A stretch of 64,000 nucleotides of DNA, taken from NCBI RefSeq assembly GCF_001938945.1, contig NZ_MKIO01000024.1:124001-188000 (forward strand), written 5' to 3'. The notes under the pieces were generated by a model, which worked only from the letters and a program-made list of their open reading frames with translations, was not told where the DNA came from and ran no database searches. Below are positions 1-9,860 of the stretch, piece after piece (the stretch's first letter is position 1; every line of letters starts with the position of its first letter). Origin of the DNA: Xaviernesmea rhizosphaerae (GTDB lineage Bacteria; Pseudomonadota; Alphaproteobacteria; Rhizobiales; Rhizobiaceae). Made by a program: the position numbers and the translations under genes.

Positions 1-562
1 GCACCAGCTCGCGATAGCCGCTTTCCACCAGCTGCCGGGCCTGGTCGACCACGGCGCCCATCGGCACGGAGCGGGAATTGCCCCGGCCATAGGGAATGAT
101 GCAGAAGGTGCAGCGGTGGTCGCAGCCATTCTGCACCTGCAGGAAGGCGCGCACATGCCCCTCGATCAGCTCCACCATCTGCGGCGCGCTCTCGCGCACG
201 CTCATAATGTCGTTGACCTTGAGTTTCTCTTCGGCCGAGACGCCGAAATCCGGCAGGGCACGATAGGCTGCGCTGGTCAGCTTCTCCTCATTGCCGAGGA
301 CGGCGTCCACCTCGTCCATCGCGGCGAAATCGGCCGCTTGCGCCTGCGCCGCGCAGCCGGTGACGAGGATGCGCGCCTCCGGCCGCGCGCGTTTTGCCCG
401 CCGGATGGCCTGGCGGGCCTGACGCACGGCCTCGCCGGTCACCGCGCAGGTGTTGACAACAACGGCATCCTTGAGCCCGGCTTCCGCCGCCTTCTGCCGG
501 ATCACTTCGGATTCATAGGTGTTCAGCCGGCAGCCGAAGGTGATGACCTCGACGGTGCTCAC
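1..562 (-). CDS. mtaB: tRNA threonylcarbamoyladenosine methylthiotransferase MtaB, 3' part outside window
   Basis: N-terminal part of a MiaB/MtaB-family radical-SAM enzyme; the gene runs off the left edge, so about 187 residues are visible. MtaB adds a methylthio group to t6A37 of tRNAs reading ANN codons. I see the N-terminal UPF0004 domain, starting with [11 protein letters not shown], then [12 protein letters not shown] and [11 protein letters not shown], which supply the three cysteines for the auxiliary cluster. The radical-SAM motif [15 protein letters not shown] follows near the window edge. The start is GTG at 562-560, overlapping the dapF stop by 4 bases (GTGA), so the two genes are translationally coupled with dapF upstream. 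MiaB itself is an alternative, but the GCRLN start and the dapF linkage favour MtaB. Confidence 0.9.
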   Translation of the reverse strand, partial: MSTVEVITFGCRLNTYESEVIRQKAAEAGLKDAVVVNTCAVTGEAVRQARQAIRRAKRARPEARILVTGCAAQAQAADFAAMDEVDAVLGNEEKLTSAAYRALPDFGVSAEEKLKVNDIMSVRESAPQMVELIEGHVRAFLQVQNGCDHRCTFCIIPYGRGNSRSVPMGAVVDQARQLVESGYRELV

Positions 563-1461
563 GAGGCCGCGGCTCCCGTTATCGTGCGCGCCCACTGGCC
601 GGTTTGCGGATCGAGCTGGCCGTCCCATTCCCATTCGGCCGCGCCGGTCATGATCACATGGCCGTCGGTCTCGCGCCAGTCGATGGTCAGCGCCTGACGG
701 TTGGGGCTGGAGGCGACGGTGATGGTGACGCTGCGGCCGGTGCGGCCGGTGCGCGCGCCGGAGACGGCGGCTGCGCAAGCCGCCGAGCCGCAGGCGAGCG
801 TCAGCCCTGCGCCGCGCTCCCATGTGCGCGTGGTCATCGCCGCCGGACCCGTCACCTGGGCCAGCGTGATATTGGCCTTCTCGGTAAACAGCGGATGATG
901 CTCGAGCATCGGGCCGATGCGGGCGAGGTCGAAGGTCATCGGGTCACGATCAACGAAGAACACCGCGTGCGGATTGCCCATCGACAGGGCTGAGGGCGAA
1001 TGCAGGAGCGGCGCGTCGATCGGGCCGATCTGCAGCTCGATGCGGCTGGTGTCGTGAAAGGCCTCCGACAGGGGAATGCGCTGCCAGTCGAAAACGGGCG
1101 CGCCCATGTCGACCGAGACCATGCCATCCTCATGCTCCACCGCCTGGAGAATGCCGGCAGCGGTCTGGAAGGTGAAGCTGCGACGCCCGGTCTCGGCCGC
1201 CAGCGCCTGCACCACGCAGCGCGTGCCATTGCCGCAGGCGCCCGAGCCCGTCCCGTCATTGTTGAGAATGTCGATGAAGGCGTCGGTGCCTGCCGCGCGC
1301 GGATCATGGATCGCCATGATCTGGTCGAAATGGGTCTCGCTGGCGCTGGCCAGCGCAATGGCCGCCGCCGGGGTGATGCGATCGGTCCGGCCGCGCATAT
1401 CGACAACAAGGATCTTGTTGCCGAGACCGTTCATCTTCGCGAAATTCACCTTGCCCGGCAT
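559..1461 (-). CDS. dapF: diaminopimelate epimerase
   Basis: Converts LL- to meso-diaminopimelate for lysine and peptidoglycan synthesis; cytosolic, cofactor-free, two-cysteine racemase. 300 aa, slightly longer than the E. coli enzyme (274 aa). The N-terminal [15 protein letters not shown], the first catalytic Cys in [12 protein letters not shown] and the second in [12 protein letters not shown] are all present. ATG start at 1461. It is first in a minus-strand pair with mtaB (4-base overlap), an arrangement common in rhizobia. Confidence 0.95.
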   Translation of the reverse strand: MPGKVNFAKMNGLGNKILVVDMRGRTDRITPAAAIALASASETHFDQIMAIHDPRAAGTDAFIDILNNDGTGSGACGNGTRCVVQALAAETGRRSFTFQTAAGILQAVEHEDGMVSVDMGAPVFDWQRIPLSEAFHDTSRIELQIGPIDAPLLHSPSALSMGNPHAVFFVDRDPMTFDLARIGPMLEHHPLFTEKANITLAQVTGPAAMTTRTWERGAGLTLACGSAACAAAVSGARTGRTGRSVTITVASSPNRQALTIDWRETDGHVIMTGAAEWEWDGQLDPQTGQWARTITGAAAS

Positions 1462-2059
1462 GGGTCTTTCCTATTTTCGTGTGGCCTGTCGTGGTTCGGG
1501 CCCGTCATTCCGGCCTCCCTCGTGCTGGGCCGGTCGGGGCCGAAAGCAGGGGAGAGGTTGCAAGCTGCTGGCCGTTCTAGCGACGGGGATCGGCAAAGCA
1601 AGACCGTTTCGAGCCGGAACCCTGCCTCCAGATCGCCGCTGCATCCTGGATTCAGCAGGGATATGAGACAATTCTGCCTCAGAGTCGATGTGCCGGCAAC
1701 CGCTCTGCTGCCGGCTCGCGCGCACCCCGCCGCGCAATTGCGCTTGCGCCCTGCCGGGATGACACATGCGTGCCCTCTTGCGCCAGGGACGAACGGGGCC
1801 GACGACTATATTTTAACATATCCTTAAATTAACGCGTCTTTTCCAGTCTGTCGCGCCGCCGGTCTATATTGTATTTTGCGCGAATAAGAAGGCGGAGACG
1901 GCAATCGAATAGATTTTCTTCCGGCGTATCATGACTTCCACTTATCCTCATAAAGACATCCTTAATTTTAATTTGTTGCTCTCTTGCTATGTAAAGAACA
2001 CCACTTCGTTTCGAATCGGAATTCGGTTGTTCGACTGACGCAATCGAGAGGGGATGAGG
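1462..2059. other. intergenic region between dapF and a chemoreceptor gene, AT-rich on the right
   Basis: About 600 bp between divergent genes. 1462-1790 has ordinary GC content and no convincing ORF. From about 1805 to 2040 the sequence becomes clearly AT-rich (for example TTTTAACATATCCTTAAATT near 1811) compared with both neighbours, as expected for a promoter and upstream regulatory region of the chemoreceptor gene. I could not assign a -35/-10 pair or an operator with confidence. Confidence 0.5.
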
Positions 2060-3871
2060 ATGACAATCGGCCGTAAGATGATCATGGTCAGTCTGGCGAT
2101 TTTGCTGCTGGGCATCGGGGCCGCGGGTGCCGGCCTGTGGTCGGCCCACAGGCTGGACGGTACGATCGAAGCCGCGGCCTCGACTGCCGGCTGGCTGCGC
2201 AACCATATGCAGGCCGATATGATGCACGACGCTCTGCGCGCCGACGTGCTGGCGGCCGTTCTGTCCTCGCATCAGCCGGGACTGGCGACGCTTGACGAGA
2301 TCGCCACCGATATGAAGGAGCATGTGCGCACCTTCCGCGCGGCCATCGCCGACAACAAGGCCAAGGTGACGGAGCCCCAGGTTGCCGGCCTGCTTGCCGC
2401 GCTCGACCAGCCGCTCGACAATTATATTCGCGGCGCCGAAGCGTTGATGGTCAAGGTCGAGGCAGGCCAGCTGGATGCGCAGGCCGATCTGGCCGGCTTC
2501 ATGCAGCAATTCTCCGCGCTCGAGGACCGGATGGAGAAGGCGGGCGATGCGATCGAGGCGCTGTCCGAGCATATGCGTGCCGAAGGCGACGCGGTGTCCA
2601 CCCAGGTGACGCTGATCCTGGAAATCGTGCTGGCGGCTACGCTGCTTCTGTCGGCCGGCGTCGCGTTCGTCCTGCGCCGGGTGATTGTCCGCCCGCTCGT
2701 CGCGCTGTCGACGCTCATGCGCCAGCTCGCCGATGGCAATACGCGGATCGATCTGCCCCAGGCATCGCGTGACGAGATCGGCGAGATGGTGGCTGCCGTT
2801 GCCATCTTTCGCGATTCCGCGCTGGCCAAGCAGGCACTGGAGGCGGACGCGGAGACAGCGCGCCAGCGCAGCGATGCGGAACGCGCGCGGATGGCGGCCG
2901 AGGCCGAGGCCGCAGCCGATGCCCGGATGAAGGCGGCAACCGGCGAACTGGCTTCGGCGCTGCGCCGGCTGGCCGATGGCGACCTTGCCTTTGTTCTCGA
3001 GCGGCCGCTCTCCCCGGAATTCGAAAATCTGCGGCATGACCTGAACGGCGCCGTCACGCAGCTGGGCGAGGCACTCAGTGCCGTCAGCAACGCAACCGAG
3101 CGCATGGATCATGGAACCGTCTCCATTCGGACCAACATTGACGACCTCTCCCAGCGCACCGAGCGCCAGGCCGCCACGCTGGAGCAGACGGCCGCCGCGC
3201 TCGAGGAGGTCACCGTGATTTCCAGCGGCGCCGCCCAGCGCGCCGACGAGGCCCGGCGCGAGGCGCTGAAGGCCAATGACAGCGCCAAGAACTCGGGCAC
3301 CGTGGTAGCCAGCGCGGTCGAGGCCATGGAGCGCATCGAGGAGTCCTCCAGCCGGATCGGCAACATCATCTCCGTGATCGACGAGATCGCCTTCCAGACC
3401 AATCTTCTGGCGCTGAATGCCGGCGTCGAGGCTGCGCGCGCTGGCGAGGCCGGGCGCGGTTTTGCCGTCGTCGCCCAGGAGGTGCGCGAGCTGGCGCAGC
3501 GCACGGCAGCGGCTGCGCGCGAGATCAAGGAGTTGATCAGCCGCGCCAGCACCGAGGTCGCCCATGGCGTCTCGCTCGTCAACAGCACCGGCCAGGCGCT
3601 CGAGGCGATCGGGCATCATATCGTCGTCATCAACGACCATATAGCGGCCATCGCCACTGCCTCGCGCGAGCAGGCGACCGGCATTACCGAAGTCAATGCC
3701 TCGATCCGACAGCTGGACGAGGTGACGCAGCGCAATGCCGCCATGGCGGCCGAAAGCAATATGGAAAGCGGCCGGCTGGGCGAGGAGGCGGCCCATCTGC
3801 GCCAGCTGATCGCCCGCTTCCGCCTGCAGGGCGCGGCCCGGGCCTCAGCCCCCGCCCGCCGTGTGGCTTGA
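2060..3871 (+). CDS. methyl-accepting chemotaxis protein, membrane type
   Basis: Transmembrane chemoreceptor, about 603 aa. TM1 is at residues 8-28 ([15 protein letters not shown]). A periplasmic helical sensor segment of about 160 residues follows, then TM2 near 188-208 ([19 protein letters not shown]). A HAMP domain ([16 protein letters not shown]) and a long cytoplasmic coiled coil follow. The CheA/CheW-binding hairpin tip [20 protein letters not shown] lies near residue 440. A second HAMP-like segment ([18 protein letters not shown]) precedes the signalling domain. The C-terminus is basic and Pro/Ala-rich without an obvious CheR-docking pentapeptide. The ATG at 2060 is preferred over 2054 because GAGAGGGG then sits at a better distance. 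No che genes are nearby, so it is an orphan receptor; its ligand cannot be inferred. Confidence 0.9.
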   Translation: MTIGRKMIMVSLAILLLGIGAAGAGLWSAHRLDGTIEAAASTAGWLRNHMQADMMHDALRADVLAAVLSSHQPGLATLDEIATDMKEHVRTFRAAIADNKAKVTEPQVAGLLAALDQPLDNYIRGAEALMVKVEAGQLDAQADLAGFMQQFSALEDRMEKAGDAIEALSEHMRAEGDAVSTQVTLILEIVLAATLLLSAGVAFVLRRVIVRPLVALSTLMRQLADGNTRIDLPQASRDEIGEMVAAVAIFRDSALAKQALEADAETARQRSDAERARMAAEAEAAADARMKAATGELASALRRLADGDLAFVLERPLSPEFENLRHDLNGAVTQLGEALSAVSNATERMDHGTVSIRTNIDDLSQRTERQAATLEQTAAALEEVTVISSGAAQRADEARREALKANDSAKNSGTVVASAVEAMERIEESSSRIGNIISVIDEIAFQTNLLALNAGVEAARAGEAGRGFAVVAQEVRELAQRTAAAAREIKELISRASTEVAHGVSLVNSTGQALEAIGHHIVVINDHIAAIATASREQATGITEVNASIRQLDEVTQRNAAMAAESNMESGRLGEEAAHLRQLIARFRLQGAARASAPARRVA

Positions 3872-3902
3872 CCCCTGCCGCGCATCACGCAATCTGAAAC
3901 AA

Positions 3903-3940
3903 GGCCGGCGCGCCCCGACTTCGGTCGGGCGCGCCGGTCT
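3903..3940 (+). terminator. hairpin downstream of the chemoreceptor gene
   Basis: GC-rich inverted repeat with arms at about 3903-3919 and 3924-3939 around a TTCG loop, one bulged C, followed by a loosely T-rich stretch (TTCATCTGTTCT). It lies 30 bp after the stop codon and before the ffh promoter. Confidence 0.6.
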
Positions 3941-4021
3941 TCATCTGTTCTGGACTGCCCTTATCTTTGGCCTGAACGGGCGCGCCGGGCGGCGGGCTGT
4001 CTCACTCGGGCGTTGCAAGAC

Positions 4022-4050
4022 TTGACTTTCGCTGCATTCTCCTGTTTAAG
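4022..4050 (+). promoter_or_regulatory. candidate sigma70-type promoter of ffh
   Basis: TTGACT at 4022-4027 and TTTAAG at 4045-4050 with a 17-bp spacer. A transcript from here would have about 205 nt of leader before the ffh start at 4262. Confidence 0.5.
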
Positions 4051-4131
4051 CCCGCCAAATCCTGCGACGAGACCCAAGTTTCGAGCCGCCGACCGGGGCG
4101 CATGGACGCCATGACGATCCCGGAGGTCAAC

Positions 4132-4165
4132 ACCCGACAGCGCGATGCGCCCTCGGGTGCTTTTT
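4132..4165 (+). terminator. terminator-like hairpin inside the ffh leader
   Basis: ACCCGA at 4132-4137 pairs with TCGGGT at 4153-4158, and an inner GCGC/GCGC pair can stack. It is followed by GC and T5 (4161-4165). It sits roughly 75 nt after the proposed start of transcription and 97 nt before the ffh ATG, where an attenuator would be expected. No alternative antiterminator was worked out. Confidence 0.4.
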
Positions 4166-4261
4166 GGCTTTGCGCCTTGTTTCGCGTTTCGCAGAACCCA
4201 CGTTTCCGCCAGACCCAGGCAAAGGCCTGGCAAGCTGACGGAAGCAGGAAAAGGGCCGAGC

Positions 4262-5827
4262 ATGTTTGACAATCTCCAGGACCGCCTCTCGTCCATCCTC
4301 AACGGATTGACCGGCCGCGGCGCGCTGTCGGAGGCCGATGTTTCGGCCGCCCTGCGCGAGGTGCGTCGCGCGCTGCTCGAAGCCGACGTGGCGCTGGAAG
4401 TCGTGCGCTCCTTCACCGACCGGGTGCGGGAGAAGGCCGTGGGTGCGGCCGTGCTCAAGGCGATCAAGCCCGGGCAGATGGTGGTCAAGATCGTCCATGA
4501 CGAACTCGTCGCCATGCTCGGCGAAGAGGGCGTGCCGATCGACCTCAATGCGCCGGCCCCCGTCGTCATCATGATGGTCGGCCTGCAGGGCTCGGGCAAG
4601 ACCACCACCACCGGCAAGATCGCCCACCGGCTGACGCATCGCGAGAAGCGCAAGGTGCTGATGGCCTCGCTCGACACGCGCCGCCCGGCCGCGCAGGAGC
4701 AGCTGCGCCAGCTCGGCGCCCAGACCTCGATCGACACGCTGCCGATCATCGCCGGCCAGTCGCCCACCGATATCGCCGCGCGTGCCGTGCAGGCCGCCCG
4801 CCTCGGCGGCCATGATGTGGTGATCCTCGACACCGCCGGCCGCACCCACATCGACGAGCCGCTGATGCTCGAGATGGCCGAGATCAAACGCCGCTCGAAT
4901 CCGCATGAAATCCTGCTGGTGGCTGACGCGCTGACCGGTCAGGACGCCGTCAATCTCGCCCGCAATTTCGACGAGCGCGTCGGCATCACCGGCCTGGTGC
5001 TCACCCGCATGGACGGCGACGGCCGTGGCGGCGCGGCGCTCTCCATGCGCGCCGTGACGGGAAAGCCGATCAAGCTGATCGGCGTTGGCGAAAAGGTCTC
5101 CGAGCTTGAGGAATTCCACCCCAAGCGCGTGGCCGACCGCATTCTCGGCATGGGCGACATCGTCTCGCTGGTCGAGCGCGCGGCCGAGACGATCGATGCC
5201 GAAAAGGCCAAGGCCATGGCCGAGAAGATGGCCAAGGGCAAGTTCGACCTGAACGACCTGGCCGATCAGCTGCGCCAGATGCAGAAGATGGGCGGCATGG
5301 GCGGCATCATGGGCATGATGCCGGGCATGGCCGGCATGAAGGACAAGATCGCCGCCGCCGGCCTCGACGACCGCATGTTCGCCCGCCAGCTCGCCATCAT
5401 CTCCTCCATGACCAAGGCCGAGCGCGCCAATCCCGACCTGCTCAAGCATTCCCGCAAGAAGCGCATCGCCGCCGGCTCCGGCACCGATGCCGCCGACATC
5501 AACAAGCTTCTGAAGATGCACCGCCAGATGGCGGACATGATGAAGATGATGGGCGGCAAGAAGGGTGGCGGCATGATGAAGCAGCTCATGGGCGGCCTGG
5601 GCGCCAAGATGGGGCTCGGCGGCGGCATGGGTGGCATGCCCGACCTGTCGCAGATGGACCCCAAGCAGCTGGAAGCCCTGCAGAAGCAGGCCGAGGCCGC
5701 AGGGCTCGGCAAGGGCATGCCCGGCGGTCTTCCCGGCCTGCCCGGCAAGCTCCCGGGGCTCGGCGGCGGCAAGCTGCCCGGCCTTGGCGGTCTTCCGGGC
5801 CTGCCCGGCTTCCCGAAGAAGAAGTGA
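4262..5827 (+). CDS. ffh: signal recognition particle protein Ffh
   Basis: SRP54 GTPase that binds 4.5S RNA and signal sequences and delivers ribosomes to FtsY at the membrane. 521 aa. The N domain starts MFDNLQDRLSSILNGLTGRG. The G domain has the P-loop GLQGSGKTTTTGKIA, DTRRPAAQEQL, DTAGRTHID and TRMDGDGRGG. The M domain is rich in Met and Gly (MQKMGGMGGIMGMMPGMAGM). The C-terminal tail is an unusual Gly/Pro/Leu low-complexity run made of repeats of the type LPGLGG before FPKKK. ATG 4262 follows AGGAAAAGGG. Its last bases overlap a possible GTG start of the chorismate mutase gene. Confidence 0.96.
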   Translation: MFDNLQDRLSSILNGLTGRGALSEADVSAALREVRRALLEADVALEVVRSFTDRVREKAVGAAVLKAIKPGQMVVKIVHDELVAMLGEEGVPIDLNAPAPVVIMMVGLQGSGKTTTTGKIAHRLTHREKRKVLMASLDTRRPAAQEQLRQLGAQTSIDTLPIIAGQSPTDIAARAVQAARLGGHDVVILDTAGRTHIDEPLMLEMAEIKRRSNPHEILLVADALTGQDAVNLARNFDERVGITGLVLTRMDGDGRGGAALSMRAVTGKPIKLIGVGEKVSELEEFHPKRVADRILGMGDIVSLVERAAETIDAEKAKAMAEKMAKGKFDLNDLADQLRQMQKMGGMGGIMGMMPGMAGMKDKIAAAGLDDRMFARQLAIISSMTKAERANPDLLKHSRKKRIAAGSGTDAADINKLLKMHRQMADMMKMMGGKKGGGMMKQLMGGLGAKMGLGGGMGGMPDLSQMDPKQLEALQKQAEAAGLGKGMPGGLPGLPGKLPGLGGGKLPGLGGLPGLPGFPKKK

Positions 5828-5838
5828 GCGGGCGCGCC

Positions 5839-6201
5839 ATGACTGAGACAGCGACGACACAGACAGCCAAGACACAGGCAACGACAACGCAGGCAACCAC
5901 GACCGAGACCGGCGTGCGCGAGCAACTGGCCAGCTATCGCCAGTCGATCGACAATATCGACGCCGCGCTGGTGCACATGCTGGCCGAGCGCTTCCGCTGC
6001 ACCAAGGCGGTGGGCGTTCTCAAGGCCCGCCACACATTGCCGCCGGCCGATCCGGCGCGCGAGGAATACCAGATCGCGCGGCTTCGCCGCCTGGCCAAGG
6101 ACGCCAATCTGGACCCGGATTTCGCCGAGAAGTTCCTGAACTTCATCATCAAGGAAGTCATCCGGCACCACGAAGACATCGCCGCAGACCTCAAGGTCTG
6201 A
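5839..6201 (+). CDS. chorismate mutase, AroQ class
   Basis: Small stand-alone AroQ-type chorismate mutase, 120 aa from the ATG at 5839, converting chorismate to prephenate for Phe/Tyr synthesis. The three-helix AroQ pattern is visible: [20 protein letters not shown] (helix 1 with the catalytic Arg), [11 protein letters not shown], and [16 protein letters not shown] Thr/Gln-rich N-terminal extension ([15 protein letters not shown]) precedes the domain. A GTG at 5824 overlapping the ffh stop is an alternative start, adding 5 residues. Placement between ffh and rpsP is typical of rhizobia and suggests cotranscription. Confidence 0.9.
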   Translation: MTETATTQTAKTQATTTQATTTETGVREQLASYRQSIDNIDAALVHMLAERFRCTKAVGVLKARHTLPPADPAREEYQIARLRRLAKDANLDPDFAEKFLNFIIKEVIRHHEDIAADLKV

Positions 6202-6257
6202 CGGCACCCCGATCAGGCCGCTTGAAGCGGCACGCCAGACATCAAAGGAGTTATGAC

Positions 6258-6620
6258 ATGGCACTGAAAATTCGTCTCGCCCGCGGCGGTTCCAAGAAGC
6301 GTCCCTACTACCAGGTCGTCATCGCCGACGCCCGCAGCCCGCGCGACGGCCGCTTCCTGGAGAAGGTCGGTTCCTGGAACCCGATGCTCGCCAAGGACGA
6401 TGCCAAGCGCGTCGAGCTGAACAATGAGCGCATCCAGCATTGGCTCGACAACGGCGCCCAGCCGACCGACCGCGTCCTGCGCTTCCTGGCCGAAGCCGGT
6501 ATCGCCAAGCGCGACGCCCGCAGCAACCCGGAAAAGGGCAAGCCGGGCAAGAAGGCGCTCGAGCGCGCCGCCGAAGCCCGCCAGAAGGCCGAGGCCGCTG
6601 CTGCCGCTGCCGCGGAATAA
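6258..6620 (+). CDS. rpsP: 30S ribosomal protein S16
   Basis: Primary binding protein of the 16S rRNA body. 120 aa. The N-terminus [20 protein letters not shown] is the standard S16 signature, followed by [19 protein letters not shown]. An Ala/Lys-rich C-terminal extension is typical of alphaproteobacteria. Strong ribosome-binding site AAAGGAG at 6244-6250, 7 nt before the ATG. It heads the rpsP-rimM-trmD set. Confidence 0.97.
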   Translation: MALKIRLARGGSKKRPYYQVVIADARSPRDGRFLEKVGSWNPMLAKDDAKRVELNNERIQHWLDNGAQPTDRVLRFLAEAGIAKRDARSNPEKGKPGKKALERAAEARQKAEAAAAAAAE

Positions 6621-6680
6621 GCAGCCGGGGCTTGCGCCCATTTTTCCCTATCCGCGTCCGCTTCGGCCGGGTATCTATGG

Positions 6681-6713
6681 GGCCTCCGCATTCCGGTGCG
6701 GGGGCCTTTCCTT
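6681..6713 (+). terminator. hairpin with T-rich tail between rpsP and rimM
   Basis: 10-bp stem (6681-6690 with 6697-6706, one G-T pair), 6-nt loop, then TTTCCTTT. It has the form of an intrinsic terminator or partial attenuator, 60 bp after the rpsP stop and 72 bp before rimM. Confidence 0.6.
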
Positions 6714-6778
6714 TCGGGGCGACCGGCCTTTTCAGGCGCGGTGCGCTCAAGCATCATGATGGCATACGGGTATCGAAC

Positions 6779-7354
6779 ATGTCGGCTGGCCCAGCGAAAT
6801 TGAAGAATCCCGTTCTCATGGGAACGGTCGGCGCCGCGCAGGGCTTGCGCGGCGAGGTGCGCGTGAAGAGCTTTTCCGGCGATCCCATGGCGATCGGCGA
6901 TTATGGCCATCTCCATGCCGAGGACGGGCGCGTCTTCGAGGTTCTGGAGGTGCGCGAGGCCAAGAATGTCGTGATCGTGCGCTTTCGCGGCATCAACGAC
7001 CGCACCGCGGCCGAGGCGCTGAACGGGCTGAACCTGTTCATCGACCGGGATAACCTGCCCGATGACGATCTCGACGAGGACGAGTTCTTCTATGCCGATC
7101 TGGAGGGGCTGGAGGCCTTCGACGCCGAGGGCCGCAGCTATGGCACTGTTACGGGCGTGTTCGATTTCGGCGCAGGCGATCTCCTGGAGCTGAAAGGCCC
7201 GGGCAAGCGCCCGGTGCTGATCCCCTTTTCCGAACATGCCGTGCTCGAGATCGACCTGGAGGCCGGGCGTCTTCTCCTCGATCCCGTCGCCGCCGGCCTG
7301 GTCGAGGACAAGGACGACGATCCGGCAGCACCCTTCCGGCCGAAGGACGACTGA
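6779..7354 (+). CDS. rimM: ribosome maturation factor RimM
   Basis: Assists maturation of the 30S head, binding S19. 191 aa. The N-terminal RimM domain begins near [20 protein letters not shown]. The PRC-barrel half contains [15 protein letters not shown], then [19 protein letters not shown] and [15 protein letters not shown]. An acidic C-terminus (EDKDDDP) follows. ATG 6779 is used because the reading frame upstream is only the rpsP shadow frame. trmD follows after 75 bp. Confidence 0.95.
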   Translation: MSAGPAKLKNPVLMGTVGAAQGLRGEVRVKSFSGDPMAIGDYGHLHAEDGRVFEVLEVREAKNVVIVRFRGINDRTAAEALNGLNLFIDRDNLPDDDLDEDEFFYADLEGLEAFDAEGRSYGTVTGVFDFGAGDLLELKGPGKRPVLIPFSEHAVLEIDLEAGRLLLDPVAAGLVEDKDDDPAAPFRPKDD

Positions 7355-7429
7355 GACGCCGCCTCGCGCCGTTCAAGATGCCCTGTTGTGGCCCACGCCG
7401 GAGGATCAAAGCCGGCGAAGGAAATTCCT

Positions 7430-8152
7430 ATGACCTTTGCAGCCGTCGTTCTCACGCTCTATCCCGAGATGTTTCCGGGCCATCTCGGCCATTCGCTGGC
7501 CGGCAAGGCGCTGGCGCGGGGCGACTGGTCGCTCGATGCCGTGCAGATCCGCGATTTCGCCACCGACCGCCATCGCACCGTCGATGACACGCCGGCCGGC
7601 GGGGGGGCGGGCATGGTGCTGAAACCGGATGTGCTGGCCCGGGCGATCGACGCGGCGGATGCGGCCCGGCCCGGTCTGCCACGCCTCCTGATGAGCCCGC
7701 GCGGCCGGCCATTGACCCAGGCGCGGGTGCGTGATCTGGCGGAAGGGGCGGGCGCGCTGATCGTCTGCGGCCGTTTCGAGGGCGTGGACCAGCGGGTGAT
7801 CGACCGGCGCGGGCTCGAGGAAGTCTCGATCGGCGACTATATTCTCTCGGGCGGCGAGCCGGCGGCGCTGACCCTGCTCGATGCCGTCGTGCGGCTTTTG
7901 CCGGGGGTGATGGGCAATGCCGCCTCGGGCGTGCAGGAAAGCTTCGAGGGCGGCCTGCTCGAACATCCGCACTATACCCGCCCGCAGCTCTTCGAGGGCG
8001 AGCCGATCCCCGAGGTGCTGACCTCGGGCAATCACGGCGCCATTCGCGCCTGGCAGCAGGCCGAGGCCCTGTCGCTCACCCGTGCGCGCCGGCCCGATCT
8101 GCTGGGCGAGGGCCGCGCGCCGTCGGCCGCCGGTCAGCCCGTGACGAAGTAA
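7430..8152 (+). CDS. trmD: tRNA (guanine-N1)-methyltransferase TrmD
   Basis: SPOUT-class enzyme making m1G37 in tRNAs; essential for frame maintenance. 240 aa. Knot-forming motifs are present: [32 protein letters not shown] and the substrate segment EHPHYTRPQ. The N-terminus is [19 protein letters not shown]. The start at 7430 follows GAAGGAAA. The 3' end overlaps the convergent TauE-like gene by 19 bp. In many bacteria rplS follows directly; here two unrelated genes intervene. Confidence 0.96.
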   Translation: MTFAAVVLTLYPEMFPGHLGHSLAGKALARGDWSLDAVQIRDFATDRHRTVDDTPAGGGAGMVLKPDVLARAIDAADAARPGLPRLLMSPRGRPLTQARVRDLAEGAGALIVCGRFEGVDQRVIDRRGLEEVSIGDYILSGGEPAALTLLDAVVRLLPGVMGNAASGVQESFEGGLLEHPHYTRPQLFEGEPIPEVLTSGNHGAIRAWQQAEALSLTRARRPDLLGEGRAPSAAGQPVTK

Positions 8153-8880
8153 TAGACCGAGAGGCCGAGGCCGCAGGCGATCACCAGCGCGCGCAGCATG
8201 CCCTGGGGCACCCGCCGGGCCAGCCAGACGCCGGCATAGCCGCCGAGCGCGCAGCCGGGCACCATCACCGCCGCCTGGGGCCAGGCCACCACATCGCCGC
8301 TGGCAAAGACGACAATGGCGACGGCGGCGATGACCATGGCGAGCATGTTCTTCAGGGCATTGGCGCGGTGATAGCCGCCGCCCACAGTGAGCGTCATCAC
8401 GGCCAGCATCATGATGCCCATGCCGGCGCCGAAGAAGCCGCCATAGATCGCGGTAACGAATTGCAGCACCAGCCCGACCAGCCCCAGCGGCGCGCCCTCC
8501 GCCCGTGCCTTTGGCCGCAGCAGCGGCCCGAAGGCGAAGACGGCGGTCGCGGCGATCAGCAGCCAGGGCACCAGGGCGCGGAAGGACGGATTGGAGAGCG
8601 ACAGCAGGATCAAGGCGCCGATCAGGCTGCCGACCGTCGAGAGAAGCCCGAGCAGCAGCACTAGCCGCCGGTCCTGCCACAGTTCGCGCCGATAGGCATG
8701 GGCGGAGGTGACATAGCCGGGAAACTGGACGATGGAGGAGGTGGCATTGGCGACGATCGGCGGCAGCCCGGCCAGCGTCATCGCGCCGAAGGTCAGGAAC
8801 GTGCCGCCGCCGGCGATCGCATTGACCGCCCCGGAGAGGAAGCCCGCGATGAAGAGGGACAGCATGGTCAGGATCGTCAT
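8134..8880 (-). CDS. TauE/SafE family sulfite-exporter-like permease
   Basis: Integral membrane protein of the TauE/SafE (DUF81) family, 248 aa, with about eight hydrophobic helices in two similar halves. The first half begins [20 protein letters not shown] and the second contains [15 protein letters not shown], the family's Gly-rich repeat pair. Members export sulfite, sulfoacetate or other organosulfur anions, but the substrate cannot be read from sequence. Transcribed against trmD with overlapping 3' ends; no sulfur-metabolism neighbours are visible. Confidence 0.85.
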   Translation of the reverse strand: MTILTMLSLFIAGFLSGAVNAIAGGGTFLTFGAMTLAGLPPIVANATSSIVQFPGYVTSAHAYRRELWQDRRLVLLLGLLSTVGSLIGALILLSLSNPSFRALVPWLLIAATAVFAFGPLLRPKARAEGAPLGLVGLVLQFVTAIYGGFFGAGMGIMMLAVMTLTVGGGYHRANALKNMLAMVIAAVAIVVFASGDVVAWPQAAVMVPGCALGGYAGVWLARRVPQGMLRALVIACGLGLSVYYFVTG

Positions 8881-9123
8881 CGGTCTCTCGGAATGAACAT
8901 TGCGAGCAAGGCCTGTCAGGTCAAAGCCGGAGCGCCGGACAGGCTTCAGTTCTTTGGTTCACACAGTCCGGCAGCAAAGCCGCTGATGCGCTCCATGCCC
9001 TAACCGTCCGGGCGGACAAATCATAGAGTGCCTGTCAAAAAGAGCGGCCCAGCCATTGTGGTAGCGGCGGAGGCTGTCTGAAAGGCCGCAAGGTGCGCAG
9101 GGCGTGACAGTGAGGCAAGGGAC

Positions 9124-9612
9124 ATGAAGGATCACCAAACCGATTTCCGCATGCGGGCGGCACTGCCGCAGGACCACGCGCTGCTGCGGGCGCTGCTCGA
9201 TGCCCATCTGGACGAGCTCTCCGGCTTCGCGCCCGTGGATCGCGCCTATCCCTGGTTCGATCTCTATTTCAGCGAACAGGACCGCTGGGCCTGGCTTGCC
9301 GAGGCGGATGGTGCGGTGGCGGGCTTCGCCCTGGTCAACCGCCACGCCGCCTCCGGCCTTCCCGCCGAACGGGTCATGGCGGAATTTTTCGTCACGCCCG
9401 GCTTCCGCCGGCAGGGAAGGGGGCGCCGCTTTGCCGGAAGCGTCTTTGCGGCTGCGCCGGGGCAATGGGAGCTTTCCGTGCTCAGCGCCAATGCGCCCGG
9501 CCTTGCCTTCTGGTTGTCGGTCTGCGGCGCCTATCCTGCGTTCCAGCGGATCGACGCGGGAGAGGAGACGATCCTGCGCTTTGTCGTGGCCTCGCCTTCC
9601 TCTGCTATTTGA
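9124..9612 (+). CDS. GNAT family N-acetyltransferase
   Basis: 162 aa, one GNAT fold. The acetyl-CoA-binding motif A lies around VMAEFFVTPGFRRQGRGRRF (R/Q-x-x-G-x-G/A pattern), preceded by strands ending in WAWLAEADGAVAGFALVNR. The C-terminal part (ELSVLSANAPGLAFWLSVCG) matches the usual motif B region. Substrate unknown. Start ATG 9124 with AAGGG upstream. It stands alone between the TauE gene and rplS. Confidence 0.8.
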   Translation: MKDHQTDFRMRAALPQDHALLRALLDAHLDELSGFAPVDRAYPWFDLYFSEQDRWAWLAEADGAVAGFALVNRHAASGLPAERVMAEFFVTPGFRRQGRGRRFAGSVFAAAPGQWELSVLSANAPGLAFWLSVCGAYPAFQRIDAGEETILRFVVASPSSAI

Positions 9613-9860
9613 GCCGTTGTCGTGTGCCGCTCCGCCGGGCTTTTGCGCCAGGCGGGTACCGATAGGGGGTGACAAGACCATGACAATGGTGTATTCGCGC
9701 GGCCGGTACGGGAGTTTCCCGGCAACCGGAAATCAAAGAACGATGTATCTCGCTCCACGTGCTCTGCCGGTAACGGACAGGGCGCGACGCACCGGCGGCA
9801 GGTCCCATGGCGGCGGCGGGCGCTCTGATCGTTTCAGAAGAATGTGAGAAGGTTAGCACG

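Noticed and set aside
1829..3796. 655-codon frame antisense to the first chemoreceptor gene
   Set aside because: No domain; the plus strand has HAMP and MCP signalling motifs.
3872..4261. Possible 4.5S (SRP) RNA gene next to ffh
   Set aside because: The conserved GGAAGCAGCC-type domain IV sequence is absent from this gap and I did not find it elsewhere in the window.
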